A stretch of 64,000 bases of DNA from Ancylobacter aquaticus (GTDB taxonomy: Bacteria > Pseudomonadota > Alphaproteobacteria > Rhizobiales > Xanthobacteraceae), in the NCBI RefSeq assembly GCF_004339465.1, contig NZ_SMFY01000001.1:1798001-1862000 (forward strand), in the 5' to 3' direction. Positions 25,563 to 35,126 of this stretch are shown piece by piece. Under the pieces are notes generated by a model. That model did no database searches. It worked only from the letters and a program-made list of their open reading frames with translations, and was not told the origin of the DNA. Numbering within the stretch: the stretch's first letter is position 1; each line of letters opens with the position of its first letter. The position numbers and the translations under genes are program-made.

Positions 25563-25979
25563 TCAGGTGTCGTCGGTCATGACCACGGAAGGCACGGAGC
25601 GCCGGGCCGGGCCGTGCGTGACCGCTTCGATGTTGTTGCCCTCGGGATCGAGCACGAAGGCGGCGTAATAGCCGGGATGATAGTCGCGCAGGCCCGGCGG
25701 CCCGTTGTCGCGCCCGCCGGCGGCAAGCGCGGCGGCGTGGAAGCGGCGCACCGTTTCCTCGTCGCTCGCCTGGAAGGCGATGTGCGCCCGCCCGGTCGGC
25801 GGGTCGCCGGGCGAGACGAAGAGTTCATCAGCGAAGAAATAGCCGTCGCCCTCGACCAGCGGCACGCCGAGAACCGCGAGCACGGCCCCATAAAAACGCC
25901 GGCAGGCCTCATAGTCGGCGACCACCAGCGAAACGTGGTCGATAAGCCGGCCGCGATGCCATTCGCGAAGCTCGACCAT
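25563..25979 (-). CDS. VOC-family (glyoxalase/bleomycin-resistance-like) protein
   Basis: The 138-residue protein shows a betaalphabetabetabeta VOC module: GRLIDHVSLVVADYEACRRFYGAVLAVLG at the start and DPEGNNIEAVTHG near the end, with the His/Glu pair (DHVSL, NNIEAV) that usually binds a divalent metal. Substrate unknown. It starts five bases after the purF stop and precedes an SDR gene, so cotranscription with purF is likely. Confidence 0.88.
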   Translation of the reverse strand: MVELREWHRGRLIDHVSLVVADYEACRRFYGAVLAVLGVPLVEGDGYFFADELFVSPGDPPTGRAHIAFQASDEETVRRFHAAALAAGGRDNGPPGLRDYHPGYYAAFVLDPEGNNIEAVTHGPARRSVPSVVMTDDT

Positions 25980-25984
25980 TGCGG

Positions 25985-27484
25985 TCAGCTCGCCTCGGCC
26001 AGCAGGGAGAGCTGACGGGGCGACACCTCACCCTCGCGATCGGAGAGCAAAGTGGGGTACTCTCCAGTGAAGCAATGGTCGGTGAATTGCGGGCGCAGCG
26101 GGTCACGGCCCTCATAGCCCATCGACTTGTAAATGCCGTCGATGGAGAGGAAGGCGAGGCTATCGGCACCGATATAGCGGCGCATGCCTTCGAGGTCGTG
26201 GGTGGCGGCCAGCAGCTTGTCGCGGTCGGGCGTGTCGATGCCGTAATAGTCGGGATGGGTGATCGGCGGCGAGGAGATGCGGAAATGCACCTCGCGGGCG
26301 CCGGCCTCGCGCATCATCCGCACGATCTTCACTGAAGTGGTGCCGCGCACCAGGCTGTCGTCGATCAGCACGATCCGCTTGCCTTCGACCACGGCGCGAT
26401 TGGCCGAGTGCTTCATCCGCACGCCCTGGTCGCGCACCGACTGGGTCGGCTGGATGAAGGTTCGCCCCACATAATGGTTGCGGATGATACCGAGTTCATA
26501 GGGCAGGCCCGAGGCCTGCGAGTAGCCGATGGCCGCCGGCACGCCGGAATCGGGCACGGGCACCACGAGGTCGGCATCGGCAGGCGCCTCGGCGGCAAGC
26601 TGCATGCCCATGGTCTTGCGGACCTGATAGACCGAGTGTCCGCCCACCACCGAATCCGGCCGGGCGAAATAGATGTACTCGAAGATGCACGGGCGGGGCG
26701 GCACGCTGCCGAAGGGCCGCAGGGTTTCCACCTTGTCCGAAGAGAAAACGATGACCTCGCCGGGCTCGATGTCCCGCACGTGGCGCGCACCAATTATGTC
26801 GAGGGCGCAGGTCTCCGAGGTCAGGATCGGGTGCCCGTCGAGCTCGCCGAGGACCAGCGGGCGAATCCCGAGAGGGTCGCGGGCGCCCACCAGCTTCTTG
26901 TTGGTGAGGCCGACAAAGGCATAGGCGCCTTCCAGCATGCGCAGGGCGTCGATGAAACGCTCGGTGAAGCGCGGGCGCTTGGAACGGGCGACGAGGTGAA
27001 GCATCACTTCCGTGTCGGAGGTCGACTGGCAGATCGCGCCGTCGCGGATGAGCTGGCGGCGAAGCGTCAGGCCATTGGTCAAATTGCCGTTATGGGCGAT
27101 CGCGAAGCCGCCGCCGTCGAGCTCGGCGAACAGCGGCTGGACGTTGCGCAGAATGGTTTCGCCGGTGGTCGAGTAGCGGACGTGGCCAACCGCGATATGC
27201 CCCGGCAGGCGCTTGATAGCCTCGCCGTCGGAGAAGGCGTCGCTGACCAGGCCGAGGCGGCGTTCGGAGTGGAAACGCCTGCCGTCATAAGTGGTTATGC
27301 CTGCCGCTTCCTGGCCGCGGTGCTGCAGCGCATGCAGGCCGAGGGCCGTTATCGCCGCCGCGTCGGGGTGGCCATAAATGCCAAACACGCCGCACTCCTC
27401 GCGCAGCGTGTCCCCGTATTCGTCGTAGAAATCGTCCGATTCCGCCGATTTCGGCGCCACGTGATCACCCATCAGATCGGCCAT
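25985..27484 (-). CDS. purF: Amidophosphoribosyltransferase
   Basis: The 499-residue protein has an N-terminal propeptide of 30 residues, then the Ntn-hydrolase domain with nucleophile Cys31 (EECGVFGIYGHPDAAAI), and the phosphoribosyltransferase domain with the PRPP loop VLIDDSLVRGTTS. It catalyses the first committed step of purine synthesis, glutamine plus PRPP to phosphoribosylamine. The start at 27484 is followed by a second ATG (MGDHV); a GAGGAG lies about ten bases upstream of the first. cvpA is upstream, as in many proteobacteria. Confidence 0.96.
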   Translation of the reverse strand: MADLMGDHVAPKSAESDDFYDEYGDTLREECGVFGIYGHPDAAAITALGLHALQHRGQEAAGITTYDGRRFHSERRLGLVSDAFSDGEAIKRLPGHIAVGHVRYSTTGETILRNVQPLFAELDGGGFAIAHNGNLTNGLTLRRQLIRDGAICQSTSDTEVMLHLVARSKRPRFTERFIDALRMLEGAYAFVGLTNKKLVGARDPLGIRPLVLGELDGHPILTSETCALDIIGARHVRDIEPGEVIVFSSDKVETLRPFGSVPPRPCIFEYIYFARPDSVVGGHSVYQVRKTMGMQLAAEAPADADLVVPVPDSGVPAAIGYSQASGLPYELGIIRNHYVGRTFIQPTQSVRDQGVRMKHSANRAVVEGKRIVLIDDSLVRGTTSVKIVRMMREAGAREVHFRISSPPITHPDYYGIDTPDRDKLLAATHDLEGMRRYIGADSLAFLSIDGIYKSMGYEGRDPLRPQFTDHCFTGEYPTLLSDREGEVSPRQLSLLAEAS

Positions 27485-27582
27485 AGGATCTTCGCTCCTC
27501 GGCGCAGTTCAAGGCTGCGCCCGCTCCACTGTGCTCAAAAACAACTGCGCCCGGGACGCCTTGTCCCATGGGCGCGGTCGAA

Positions 27583-28182
27583 TTAAGGCGCCGACGGCGT
27601 CACCGGGGCCGGCGTGACCGGCGCGGTACCCGGTGCAACGGGCTCAGGCGGCGGCTCGGTCGGCTCGGCGTCCTTCGAGCTGCGCATCTCTCGGATGAGG
27701 CTCTCGGGGTCTTCCGGCAGAATGGAAATGAGCCAGTCACCCGCACTTTGCAAGACCAGCTTGGCACGCGCGTCACGAATCCACTCCGGCTGGCCCTGCT
27801 CGTTCTGGACCAGCCAGTTGAAGAACAGGAAGGCCACAACCATGATCAGGAAGCCGCGGGCGAGGCCGAACAGGAAGCCGAGGGTGCGGTCGAGCGCGCC
27901 GATGCGGCTGTCGAGCACGAGGTCGGAGATTCGCACCGTGATAATCGAGACGATCAGCAGGGTGACGATGAACAGCGTGCCGACCGTCGCCGCCATCGCG
28001 AAGGTGTCGTTGGCGATGTACTGCTTGGCGAAGGGCAGGGCGTGCGGATACGCATAAAGCGTGACCAGCGCCGCCGCGAGCCAAGAGACGATGGCGAAGA
28101 CCTCGCGCACGAAGCCGCGGACCATGGCGAGCAGGCCGGACACAACCATCACGGCGATCAGGATGATGTCGAGGAGCGTCAA
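27583..28182 (-). CDS. CvpA family membrane protein
   Basis: I place the start at the TTG at 28182 (read as MTLLDIILIAVMVVSGLLAM), preceded by GGTGAG at six bases; family members start with this sequence. The 199-residue product has about four membrane helices and the conserved VRGFVREVF. A Pro-rich tail follows (residues 160-199). CvpA is linked to colicin V production in E. coli and to envelope homeostasis. It sits 98 bases upstream of purF, the classical arrangement. Confidence 0.85.
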   Translation of the reverse strand: MTLLDIILIAVMVVSGLLAMVRGFVREVFAIVSWLAAALVTLYAYPHALPFAKQYIANDTFAMAATVGTLFIVTLLIVSIITVRISDLVLDSRIGALDRTLGFLFGLARGFLIMVVAFLFFNWLVQNEQGQPEWIRDARAKLVLQSAGDWLISILPEDPESLIREMRSSKDAEPTEPPPEPVAPGTAPVTPAPVTPSAP

Positions 28183-28288
28183 GACGATCTCACCGTGGTC
28201 GAGGTGGTGCGCGGGAAAGCACAGCGAATCTGCGCCTTCCAGCCTCGCAGGAGGCAGGGGCGACGTATAGCGCGGCGCCGGGCGCGCG

Positions 28289-29710
28289 TCATCCCTCTTG
28301 CTTCGCTGGTGCGGCGCGGCGCGGCCCCTTGGCGGCGATTGCGGCGACGATATCCCCAAGGGAGGCAATGGCGTCGATCGCGAGGGGGGCCTCGGCCGGC
28401 TCTCGCCCTGCCGCGCCCGCACCCTTGGCCGACGGCGCCACGGCCCGGGTGAAGCCGAGCTTGGCCGCCTCCTTCAGCCGCGCCACCGCGTGGGGCACGG
28501 CACGCACCGCCCCGGTGAGGCTGATCTCGCCGAAATAGACGCTGTCCGGCGGCAGCACCGTCCCCGCCAGCGAGGAGATGAGCGCCGCCGCGACGGCGAG
28601 GTCAGCCGCCGGTTCGCTGATGCGGAAGCCGCCGGCGACGTTGAGATGCACGTCATGGCCGCCGAGCTTGATGCCGCACCGTGCTTCCAGCACCGCGAGC
28701 ACCATGGACAGGCGGCTGGGGTCCCAGCCCACCACCGCCCGGCGCGGCGTGCCCAGGCTTGTGGGCACCACCAGCGCCTGGATTTCCACCAGCACCGGGC
28801 GTGTGCCCTCCATGCCCGCATAGACCGCCGTGCCCGGCGCGCCGCTGTCGCGGTTCGACAGGAACAGTTCGGAAGGGTTGGCCACTTCGGCGAGGCCGAG
28901 GCCGGTCATCTCGAACACGCCGATCTCGTCGGTCGGCCCGAAGCGGTTCTTCTGCGCCCGCAAGATTCGGAAATGGTGAGCGCCGTCGCCCTCGAAGGAG
29001 AGCACGGCATCGACCATGTGCTCGACCACGCGCGGGCCGGCGATCTGGCCGTCTTTCGTCACATGGCCGACCAGAATGACGGCGGCCCCGGCGCGCTTGG
29101 CGTAGCGGATGAGAATCTGCGCCGAGGAGCGCACCTGCGTCACCGTGCCGGGCGCGGATTCCACCGTGTCGGTCCACATGGTCTGGATCGAATCGATCAC
29201 CACCAGCACCGGCCGCCGGCCCTCCGAGAGCGTCGCGACGATGTCTTCGACATTGGTTTCGGCGGCGAGTTCCACCGGGGCGCCGGAAAGGCCAAGCCGC
29301 TCGGCGCGCAGGCGCACCTGGGCGACGGCTTCTTCGCCGGAGACATAGATGATGCGGTGCCCGGCGCTCGCCAGCGCGGCGGAGGCTTGGATCAGCAGCG
29401 TCGACTTGCCGATGCCGGGATCGCCGCCGATGAGCAGCACTGAGCCTGGCACGATGCCGCCGCCGGCCACGCGATCGAGTTCGGAAATTCCGACCTGAAC
29501 CCGGGGGGCGTCCTCCGAGGTGCCGGTGAGGCTTTCCAGCGCGATCAGCCGCCCCCGGCGCCCGCCCCGCAGATTGGCCGGCATGGTGTCGGTGGCCGTC
29601 GCCTCTTCGGCGATCGAATTCCACGCCCCGCACGAATCGCAGCGGCCCTGCCAGCGCGAATGCACCGCGCCGCAGATCTGGCAGATGACAGAGGCAGTGC
29701 GCTTGGCCAT
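28289..29710 (-). CDS. radA: DNA repair protein RadA
   Basis: The 473-residue protein has the N-terminal zinc motif CQICGAVHSRWQGRCDSCGAW, RecA-like ATPase domain with Walker A GGDPGIGKST, the RadA-specific KNRFGP motif (as QKNRFGPTDEIGVF) and the C-terminal Lon-like domain. RadA migrates branches in homologous recombination. In this genome it is next to cvpA and divergent from a small membrane-protein gene. Confidence 0.96.
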   Translation of the reverse strand: MAKRTASVICQICGAVHSRWQGRCDSCGAWNSIAEEATATDTMPANLRGGRRGRLIALESLTGTSEDAPRVQVGISELDRVAGGGIVPGSVLLIGGDPGIGKSTLLIQASAALASAGHRIIYVSGEEAVAQVRLRAERLGLSGAPVELAAETNVEDIVATLSEGRRPVLVVIDSIQTMWTDTVESAPGTVTQVRSSAQILIRYAKRAGAAVILVGHVTKDGQIAGPRVVEHMVDAVLSFEGDGAHHFRILRAQKNRFGPTDEIGVFEMTGLGLAEVANPSELFLSNRDSGAPGTAVYAGMEGTRPVLVEIQALVVPTSLGTPRRAVVGWDPSRLSMVLAVLEARCGIKLGGHDVHLNVAGGFRISEPAADLAVAAALISSLAGTVLPPDSVYFGEISLTGAVRAVPHAVARLKEAAKLGFTRAVAPSAKGAGAAGREPAEAPLAIDAIASLGDIVAAIAAKGPRRAAPAKQEG

Positions 29711-29888
29711 GGAGGACCGATCAGGTTTGTTCTGGTGGCCGTCTTCTAGCCGTTATACGCGGCAAGCCAAAATGACCAAGCGAACGCTCGCGCGCCTCGC
29801 GCGGCATGTGGCGCGGCTTTTGCTTCACATCTCATGCAGTCGTCCTGCGGCGAGACGAATTTCCGTTTCATCATTCCGAATCGTGAAG

Positions 29889-30266
29889 ATGACAGTCGTT
29901 GCGCGATTGAACGGTCGATTTCTGCTGTGGTTCATTGTCCTGCTGCCGCTCACGCTCGGCGTGGGGAGCGCAATACTGTGGTTGCGTCGGCGTTTTTCGG
30001 TCTATCAGGTTGATGAAGCGGGTGTCACGCTTTGGGCGGGGCGCAATCTTCCCTGGAGGAAGGTGCGCAACTTTCATTTCCGCAAGAGGATGGAGGGCGC
30101 CGGGCCGCGCATTACCCGCGTCGACATCCAGTTCGAGGTCGGGCGAGGCTTCATTGCGCCGGAATGGCTCGCCAATGGAGACGAACTCGTCCAGGCGTTC
30201 CGCGCCGGGGTGCGCGATGGTCTGCCGGAGCGTCGCCTGCGCTCCAACTACACCCAGCGGCGGTGA
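29889..30266 (+). CDS. Small membrane protein of unknown function (PH-like domain possible)
   Basis: From the ATG at 29889 the product has 125 residues: one hydrophobic helix (FLLWFIVLLPLTLGVGSAIL) then a beta-rich cytoplasmic part (FSVYQVDEAGVTLWAGRNLPWRKVRNFHFRKR) resembling small PH-like membrane-anchored domains. The frame continues 370 bases upstream but this part lies antisense to radA and has no signal. The last 19 bases overlap the end of alr on the opposite strand. Not recognised beyond that. Confidence 0.6.
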   Translation: MTVVARLNGRFLLWFIVLLPLTLGVGSAILWLRRRFSVYQVDEAGVTLWAGRNLPWRKVRNFHFRKRMEGAGPRITRVDIQFEVGRGFIAPEWLANGDELVQAFRAGVRDGLPERRLRSNYTQRR

Positions 30267-31363
30267 TAGCGCCGGCCCAGCGAGGTGAGGATTTCATAGT
30301 CGATGGTGTGGGAGTGGCGCGCGAGGTTGTCGAGCGTCAGCCCGTCGCCGAGCAGGGTGGCGAAGTCGCCCGGCTGCACCACATCCTCCGCGAGTTCGGT
30401 GATGTCGACGGCGAGCAGGTCCATCGAGATGCGGCCGATCAGCGGGCAGCGATGGCCGGCGACCACGGCTTCCGCGCCGGGGCGCACATCCGAGGCGCCG
30501 GCAAGGCGGGGGATACCGTCGGCATAGCCGGCGGAGAGAATGGCGACGCGCGAGGGGCGGATGGCGGTGTGGGCGCCGCCATAGCCGACCGTCTCTCCCT
30601 CATGCACATGGCGTATGCGGGCGATGCGCAGTTCCAGCCGCACCACCGGCCGCAGGGGAGCAACATCCCCCCGTGGCCGTCCGCCATAGACGGCGATGCC
30701 GGGTCGCACGAGGTCGAAATGATAGGCTGGGTCGCTAACCGTCCCTGCGGAGTTCGCCAGCGAGGCGCGCACATCGGGGAACAGCGCGGCGATGGCGCGG
30801 AAATCTTCAAGCTGGCGCGCATTGAGCGGGTGGACGGGTTCGTCGGCGCAGGCGAGGTGGCTCATCACCAGCGCCAGCGGGAAGCCGAGTTCGGCGCGTC
30901 CCTCGGCGACGCTCACCGCCTCGGCCGGCGTCAGGCCCAGCCGGTTCATGCCGGTGTCGACATGGACCGCGGCGGCCAGTCCCTCGCCGGTGCGCTCGCA
31001 GAACGCCCGCCAGCGCGCGATTTCCGCCGGACTGCCGAGCACCGGGCGCAAATTGCGTTCCCGATAGGCCGCCTCGGTGTCGGGGAACAGGCCGTTGAGG
31101 ACGAAGATCTCCGCGTCCGGAAGAAGGTCCCGCAGGTCACGCGCCTCGCCCAGCAGCGCCACGAAGAAGGTACGCGCGCCGGCCTGCCACAGGGTCTTGG
31201 CAGCGGGCGCGAGGCCGATCCCGTAGCCATCGCCCTTCAGCACGGCGGCACAGGCGGCGGGTGCCGCGCGGCGCACCAACTCCTGATAGTTTGCCGCCAG
31301 CGCCGAGAGGTCGATGGTGAGCAGCCCGCCGGCTTCGGCGAGCGGGATGTCGCGGGCGTTCAA
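30248..31363 (-). CDS. alr: Alanine racemase
   Basis: The 371-residue protein has the PLP-binding lysine in the segment AAVLKGDGYGIG (Lys43, standard position 35-43), VHVDTGMNRLG, and the catalytic Tyr region ETVGYGGAHT. It converts L-Ala to D-Ala for peptidoglycan. It starts 10 bases after the dnaB stop, so the two genes form one transcript, a conserved alphaproteobacterial pairing. Confidence 0.94.
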   Translation of the reverse strand: MNARDIPLAEAGGLLTIDLSALAANYQELVRRAAPAACAAVLKGDGYGIGLAPAAKTLWQAGARTFFVALLGEARDLRDLLPDAEIFVLNGLFPDTEAAYRERNLRPVLGSPAEIARWRAFCERTGEGLAAAVHVDTGMNRLGLTPAEAVSVAEGRAELGFPLALVMSHLACADEPVHPLNARQLEDFRAIAALFPDVRASLANSAGTVSDPAYHFDLVRPGIAVYGGRPRGDVAPLRPVVRLELRIARIRHVHEGETVGYGGAHTAIRPSRVAILSAGYADGIPRLAGASDVRPGAEAVVAGHRCPLIGRISMDLLAVDITELAEDVVQPGDFATLLGDGLTLDNLARHSHTIDYEILTSLGRRYHRRWV

Positions 31364-31373
31364 GATCCGGCCC

Positions 31374-32858
31374 TCACGGCTCGGGCAGGCGGTCGGACTG
31401 GACCAGGTTGGAGAAGCGGGTGAACTGGGGCTCGAACGAGACCTTCACCGTGCCGGTGGGGCCGTGGCGCTGCTTGCCGATGATAATCTCGGCGACACCC
31501 TGCGCGGCCTTCATGTCCTGATCCCACTTGAACCATTCCTCGCTGCCTTCCTTCGGCTCGCGGCCCTTGAGGTAATATTCCTCGCGGAACACGAACATCA
31601 CCACGTCGGCATCCTGCTCGATCGAACCGGATTCGCGAAGGTCGGACAATTGCGGACGCTTGTCGTCCCGGCTCTCCACCTGACGCGAGAGCTGCGAGAG
31701 CGCCATGATCGGCACGCTCAGCTCCTTTGCCAGCGCCTTCAGGCCGGTGGTGATCTCGGTGATTTCCTGCACGCGCCCCTGCGAAGAGCTCTTGGAGGAG
31801 CCGGTGAGCAGCTGGAGATAGTCCACCACCATGAAATCGAGGCCGCGCTGGCGCTTGAGGCGACGGGCGCGGGCGCGCAACTGGGCGATGGAGATGCCGC
31901 CGGTGTCGTCGATATAGAGCGGGATCGTCTGCATCATCTGCGCGCAGCTGGCGAGCTTGTCGAACTCATGCTCGGAGATGTCGCCGCGACGGATCTTGTA
32001 GGAGGCGATCTCGGCCTGTTCGGCGAGGATACGGGTGGCGAGCTGTTCGCCGGACATTTCCAGCGAGAAGAAGCCGACCACCCCGCCGTCGACCGCGCGG
32101 ATGGAGCCGTCCGGCAGCGTCTCCGAACTATAGGCCGCCGCGACATTGAAGGCGATGTTGGTGGCGAGCGAGGTTTTTCCCATAGCCGGACGGCCGGCAA
32201 GAATGATGAGGTCGGACGGCTGCAACCCGCCCATCATCTGGTCGAGATCGCTGAGACCGGAGGCGGTGCCGGAGAGGTGGCCGTCGCGCTGGAAGGCGCG
32301 GCTCGCCATGTCGACGGCTTCCTTCAGCGCGTCGTTGAAGCGCATGAAGCCACCATCGTAGCGACCCGTTTCCGCCAGCTCGTAGAGGCGCTTTTCCGCT
32401 TCCTCGATCTGTTCCTGCGGCGTGGCGTCGATCGGCGCCTCATAGGCCTCGTTGACGATTTCCTCGCCGATCTGGATCAGGTCGCGCCGCACCGAGAGGT
32501 CGTAGATGGTGCGGCCATAGTCCTCGGCATTGATGATCGTCGTCGCCTCGGCGGCGAGGCGAGCGAGATATTGCGGCGCCGTCAGCCCGGCGGCATCGAA
32601 ATCGCTCGGCAGGAAGGTCTTCAGCGTCACCGGCGTTGCCACCTTGCCGGCGCGGATCAGCGCCGAGGTGGTCTCGTAGATGGCGATGTGGATCGGCTCG
32701 AAGAAGTGCTTCGGCTCCAGAAAGTCCGAGACCCGGTAGAACGCCTCGTTGTTGACGAGGATCGCGCCCAGCAGCGCCTGTTCCGCTTCGATGTTGTGCG
32801 GGGCGGTGCGATAGGACGCGTCGGTCTCCGCCGTGGGGCGGTTCGGAGAATCGAGCAT
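31374..32858 (-). CDS. dnaB: Replicative DNA helicase DnaB
   Basis: The 494-residue protein has the N-terminal helical DnaB domain (EAEQALLGAILVNNEAF, then RRDLIQIGEEI), the RecA-like ATPase domain with Walker A AGRPAMGKTSLATNIA, and motifs VDYLQLL and SQLSRQVESR. It unwinds DNA ahead of the replication fork. It begins a dnaB-alr transcript, 166 bases downstream of the cfa stop. Confidence 0.96.
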   Translation of the reverse strand: MLDSPNRPTAETDASYRTAPHNIEAEQALLGAILVNNEAFYRVSDFLEPKHFFEPIHIAIYETTSALIRAGKVATPVTLKTFLPSDFDAAGLTAPQYLARLAAEATTIINAEDYGRTIYDLSVRRDLIQIGEEIVNEAYEAPIDATPQEQIEEAEKRLYELAETGRYDGGFMRFNDALKEAVDMASRAFQRDGHLSGTASGLSDLDQMMGGLQPSDLIILAGRPAMGKTSLATNIAFNVAAAYSSETLPDGSIRAVDGGVVGFFSLEMSGEQLATRILAEQAEIASYKIRRGDISEHEFDKLASCAQMMQTIPLYIDDTGGISIAQLRARARRLKRQRGLDFMVVDYLQLLTGSSKSSSQGRVQEITEITTGLKALAKELSVPIMALSQLSRQVESRDDKRPQLSDLRESGSIEQDADVVMFVFREEYYLKGREPKEGSEEWFKWDQDMKAAQGVAEIIIGKQRHGPTGTVKVSFEPQFTRFSNLVQSDRLPEP

Positions 32859-33024
32859 GGCTGTTCCGGGTGCGGGTGGACCAAGGCCACAGCTAGCGCT
32901 GCTCCGGGGAGAAGTCCGGGACGAATCGCACAGCGCCTATTTTGTCCTGTGGAGGGCCTGTGGAAAGCGGAATCTCGCTTGACGGGATTCGGCCACCATC
33001 GGGCCGGGTCGCAGCGGTGGCGGG

Positions 33025-34284
33025 CTACTCGCCGGCCAGCCGCAGGCCGGGGCGGTTCTGGTTTTCCACTTCGCGCAGCGCGGCCTCGCCGTCAGCGATG
33101 TAGTTCCGCGTCAGCGGCACCACGCCTTCGCGCTTGGCAAGCTGGATCTGGAAGACCATCATTCCCTGGTGGCGGAAGGCCATCTCCGACGAGGCGAGAT
33201 AGAACTCGAACATCCGCACGAAGCGCGGATCATAGAGCCGCTCCACTTCCTCGCGGTGGGCAAGGAAGCGCTCGCGCCAGGCTTTGAGCGTCTCGGCATA
33301 GTGCAGGCGCAGGATCTCGATATCAGTGACAAGCAGGCCCGCCTTCTCCACGGCCGGCAGCACCTCGGACAGCGCCGGGATATAGCCCCCGGGGAAGATG
33401 TATTTCGCAATCCACGGATTGGTGATGCCCGGCCCTTCTGAGCGACCGATGGAGTGGATGAGAGCGACGCCGTTGTCGTCAAGCAGTTCCGCCACCTTGG
33501 CGAAATACTCCTCGTAATGACCGACGCCGACATGCTCGAACATGCCGACCGAGACGATGCGGTCGAACGGGCCGGGCACGTCACGATAATCCTGCAGGAG
33601 GAAGTCGGCGCGGCCGGACAGGCCCCGCTCCTCGGCGCGCGAACGGGCGACGCCGAGCTGCTCCTGCGAGAGCGTGACGCCGGTGACGCGGGCGCCGGCA
33701 TGGCCGGCGAGGTACAGTCCCATCCCGCCCCAGCCGCAGCCAATGTCCAGCGCCGTGAGGTTCGGCCGATCGAACAGAAGTTTGGCCGCGATGTGCCGCT
33801 TCTTCGCCAGTTGCGCATCGTCGATCGACTGGCCGGGCGCCTCGAAATAGGCGCAGGAATATTGCCGGTCGGCATCGAGGAACAGCGAATAGAGCCGTCC
33901 GTCCAGATCGTAGTGATGGGCGACGTTCTTCTGTGAACGCTCGGGCGGGTTGAACTGGGCGAGCCGGCGGAACAGGAAGCGCAGCCGCATGAAGAACTTC
34001 GCGCTGGCGCTCGGTACCTGCAGGCCGACCTGCGACATCAGGAGGGCGAGCACCTGGGCGAGGTTGCCCTGCTCGACCACCATCCCGCCCTCCATATAAG
34101 CCTCGCCGAAGGTGAGTTCGGGATCGAGGACGATCTGGCGTTGCCAGGCATTCGAGGTGAAGCGCACCGCTAGCGGTTCGCCGCTGCCATCGCCGAAGAT
34201 GGCGCGCGCTCCAGATGCAAAAGTGACGGCAAGAGAGCCATGGCGCGCGATGCGCGCGAGGACTTGGGCAAGCAACCGTTCCAT
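33025..34284 (-). CDS. cfa: Cyclopropane-fatty-acyl-phospholipid synthase family methyltransferase
   Basis: I choose the ATG at 34284, giving 419 residues (MERLLAQVLARIARHGSLAV); the frame reaches 34362 but adds a polar extension unlike the family. The SAM motif is ALDIGCGWGGMGLYLAGHAG, followed by VTLSQEQLGVARSR and the conserved SVGMFEHVG and NPWIAKYIFPGG segments. It transfers a methylene group to unsaturated phospholipid acyl chains, at the membrane. It is inserted between rplI and dnaB, with a terminator between it and rplI, so it has its own promoter. Confidence 0.92.
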   Translation of the reverse strand: MERLLAQVLARIARHGSLAVTFASGARAIFGDGSGEPLAVRFTSNAWQRQIVLDPELTFGEAYMEGGMVVEQGNLAQVLALLMSQVGLQVPSASAKFFMRLRFLFRRLAQFNPPERSQKNVAHHYDLDGRLYSLFLDADRQYSCAYFEAPGQSIDDAQLAKKRHIAAKLLFDRPNLTALDIGCGWGGMGLYLAGHAGARVTGVTLSQEQLGVARSRAEERGLSGRADFLLQDYRDVPGPFDRIVSVGMFEHVGVGHYEEYFAKVAELLDDNGVALIHSIGRSEGPGITNPWIAKYIFPGGYIPALSEVLPAVEKAGLLVTDIEILRLHYAETLKAWRERFLAHREEVERLYDPRFVRMFEFYLASSEMAFRHQGMMVFQIQLAKREGVVPLTRNYIADGEAALREVENQNRPGLRLAGE

Positions 34285-34445
34285 CGGCCAACCCCAAATA
34301 TGGGCAGTCGGGGGACGACAAACCGCAAAAGGCTCGTCTCCGCTTGAAGACTGCCTGCCCATGCTCTGGGCATGTTTGTTACCTGCCGATCATTGCATCA
34401 CACCCTTATTCGCCTCGCAACATGCCGCGAAGTGCCTCAATGCAA

Positions 34446-34475
34446 AAAAGCCCGGCCGTGACCGGCCGGGCTTTG
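34446..34475 (-). terminator. Rho-independent terminator downstream of rplI
   Basis: CCCGGCCG and CGGCCGGG form an eight-base stem extended by AAAG/CTTT, loop TGAC. On the minus strand it ends in TTTTTT, ending transcription of the rpsF-rpsR-DUF2232-rplI operon. Confidence 0.9.
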
Positions 34476-34505
34476 CCTTCTGACGTATTACGTAACGTCA
34501 ATTCT

Positions 34506-35081
34506 TCAGGCTTCCTCAGCCTCTTCCTCGGCGGCGGCCTCGTCATCGGCCGTCTCCAAGTATTCGCTCTCGTCCTCGTCCTCGTCGTCGCGCACGACGC
34601 TGAGGTCCTCACCGCGCGACTGGCGCTGGGCTTCCTCGGCGCTGCGGGCGACGTTGGCGCGGATCGACACCTCGACCTCGGGATGCAGCGTGACCGGCAC
34701 GTCATGCACGCCGATGGTCTTGATCGGCTGGTTGAGGACGATCTGGCGGCGCTCGACCGAGAAGCCGGCAGCGGTCAGGGCGTCGGAGATGTCGCGGGTT
34801 GAGACCGAGCCGTAGAGGTGGCCGGTTTCGCCGGCCTGACGGACGAGCACGATCTCGGTGCCCTTCATCTTCTCGCCGACCTTGCTGGCCTCGGACTTGA
34901 GTTCGAGGTTGCGGGTCTCCAACTGGGCCTTCATCGAGTCGAAGCGACCCTTGTTCTCCTTGGTGGCGCGCAGCGCCTTGCCCGAGGGCAGGAGGAAATT
35001 GCGGGCATAGCCATCGCGTACGCGAACGACTTCGCCCATCTGGCCGAGCTTGGCGACACGCTCAAGCAGGATGACTTCCAT
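34506..35081 (-). CDS. rplI: 50S ribosomal protein L9
   Basis: The 191-residue protein starts [19 protein letters not shown] with the L9 signature [18 protein letters not shown], then the long central helix and C-terminal domain. Residues from about 155 are an acidic extension rich in Asp and Glu ([21 protein letters not shown]) that is typical of alphaproteobacterial L9 but long. The gene is last in the S6-S18 operon, just upstream of a terminator. Confidence 0.96.
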   Translation of the reverse strand: MEVILLERVAKLGQMGEVVRVRDGYARNFLLPSGKALRATKENKGRFDSMKAQLETRNLELKSEASKVGEKMKGTEIVLVRQAGETGHLYGSVSTRDISDALTAAGFSVERRQIVLNQPIKTIGVHDVPVTLHPEVEVSIRANVARSAEEAQRQSRGEDLSVVRDDEDEDESEYLETADDEAAAEEEAEEA

Positions 35082-35126
35082 TTCAGTTCTCCATTCAATG
35101 CGTCAAGGCGAAAAGTTTGGGTGGGT

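Noticed and set aside
27583..28422. Longer CvpA start at 28422
   Set aside because: The upstream 80 residues are basic and proline-rich without family similarity; the TTG at 28182 matches where family members begin and has a ribosome-binding site.
29520..29888. Upstream extension of the small membrane protein at 29889
   Set aside because: It is antisense to radA and rich in Ser/Arg; the hydrophobic N-terminus starts only at 29889.
31314..33287. 657-codon plus-strand frame across alr, dnaB and cfa
   Set aside because: Antisense to dnaB and alr, whose motifs are unambiguous; composition is that of a shadow frame.
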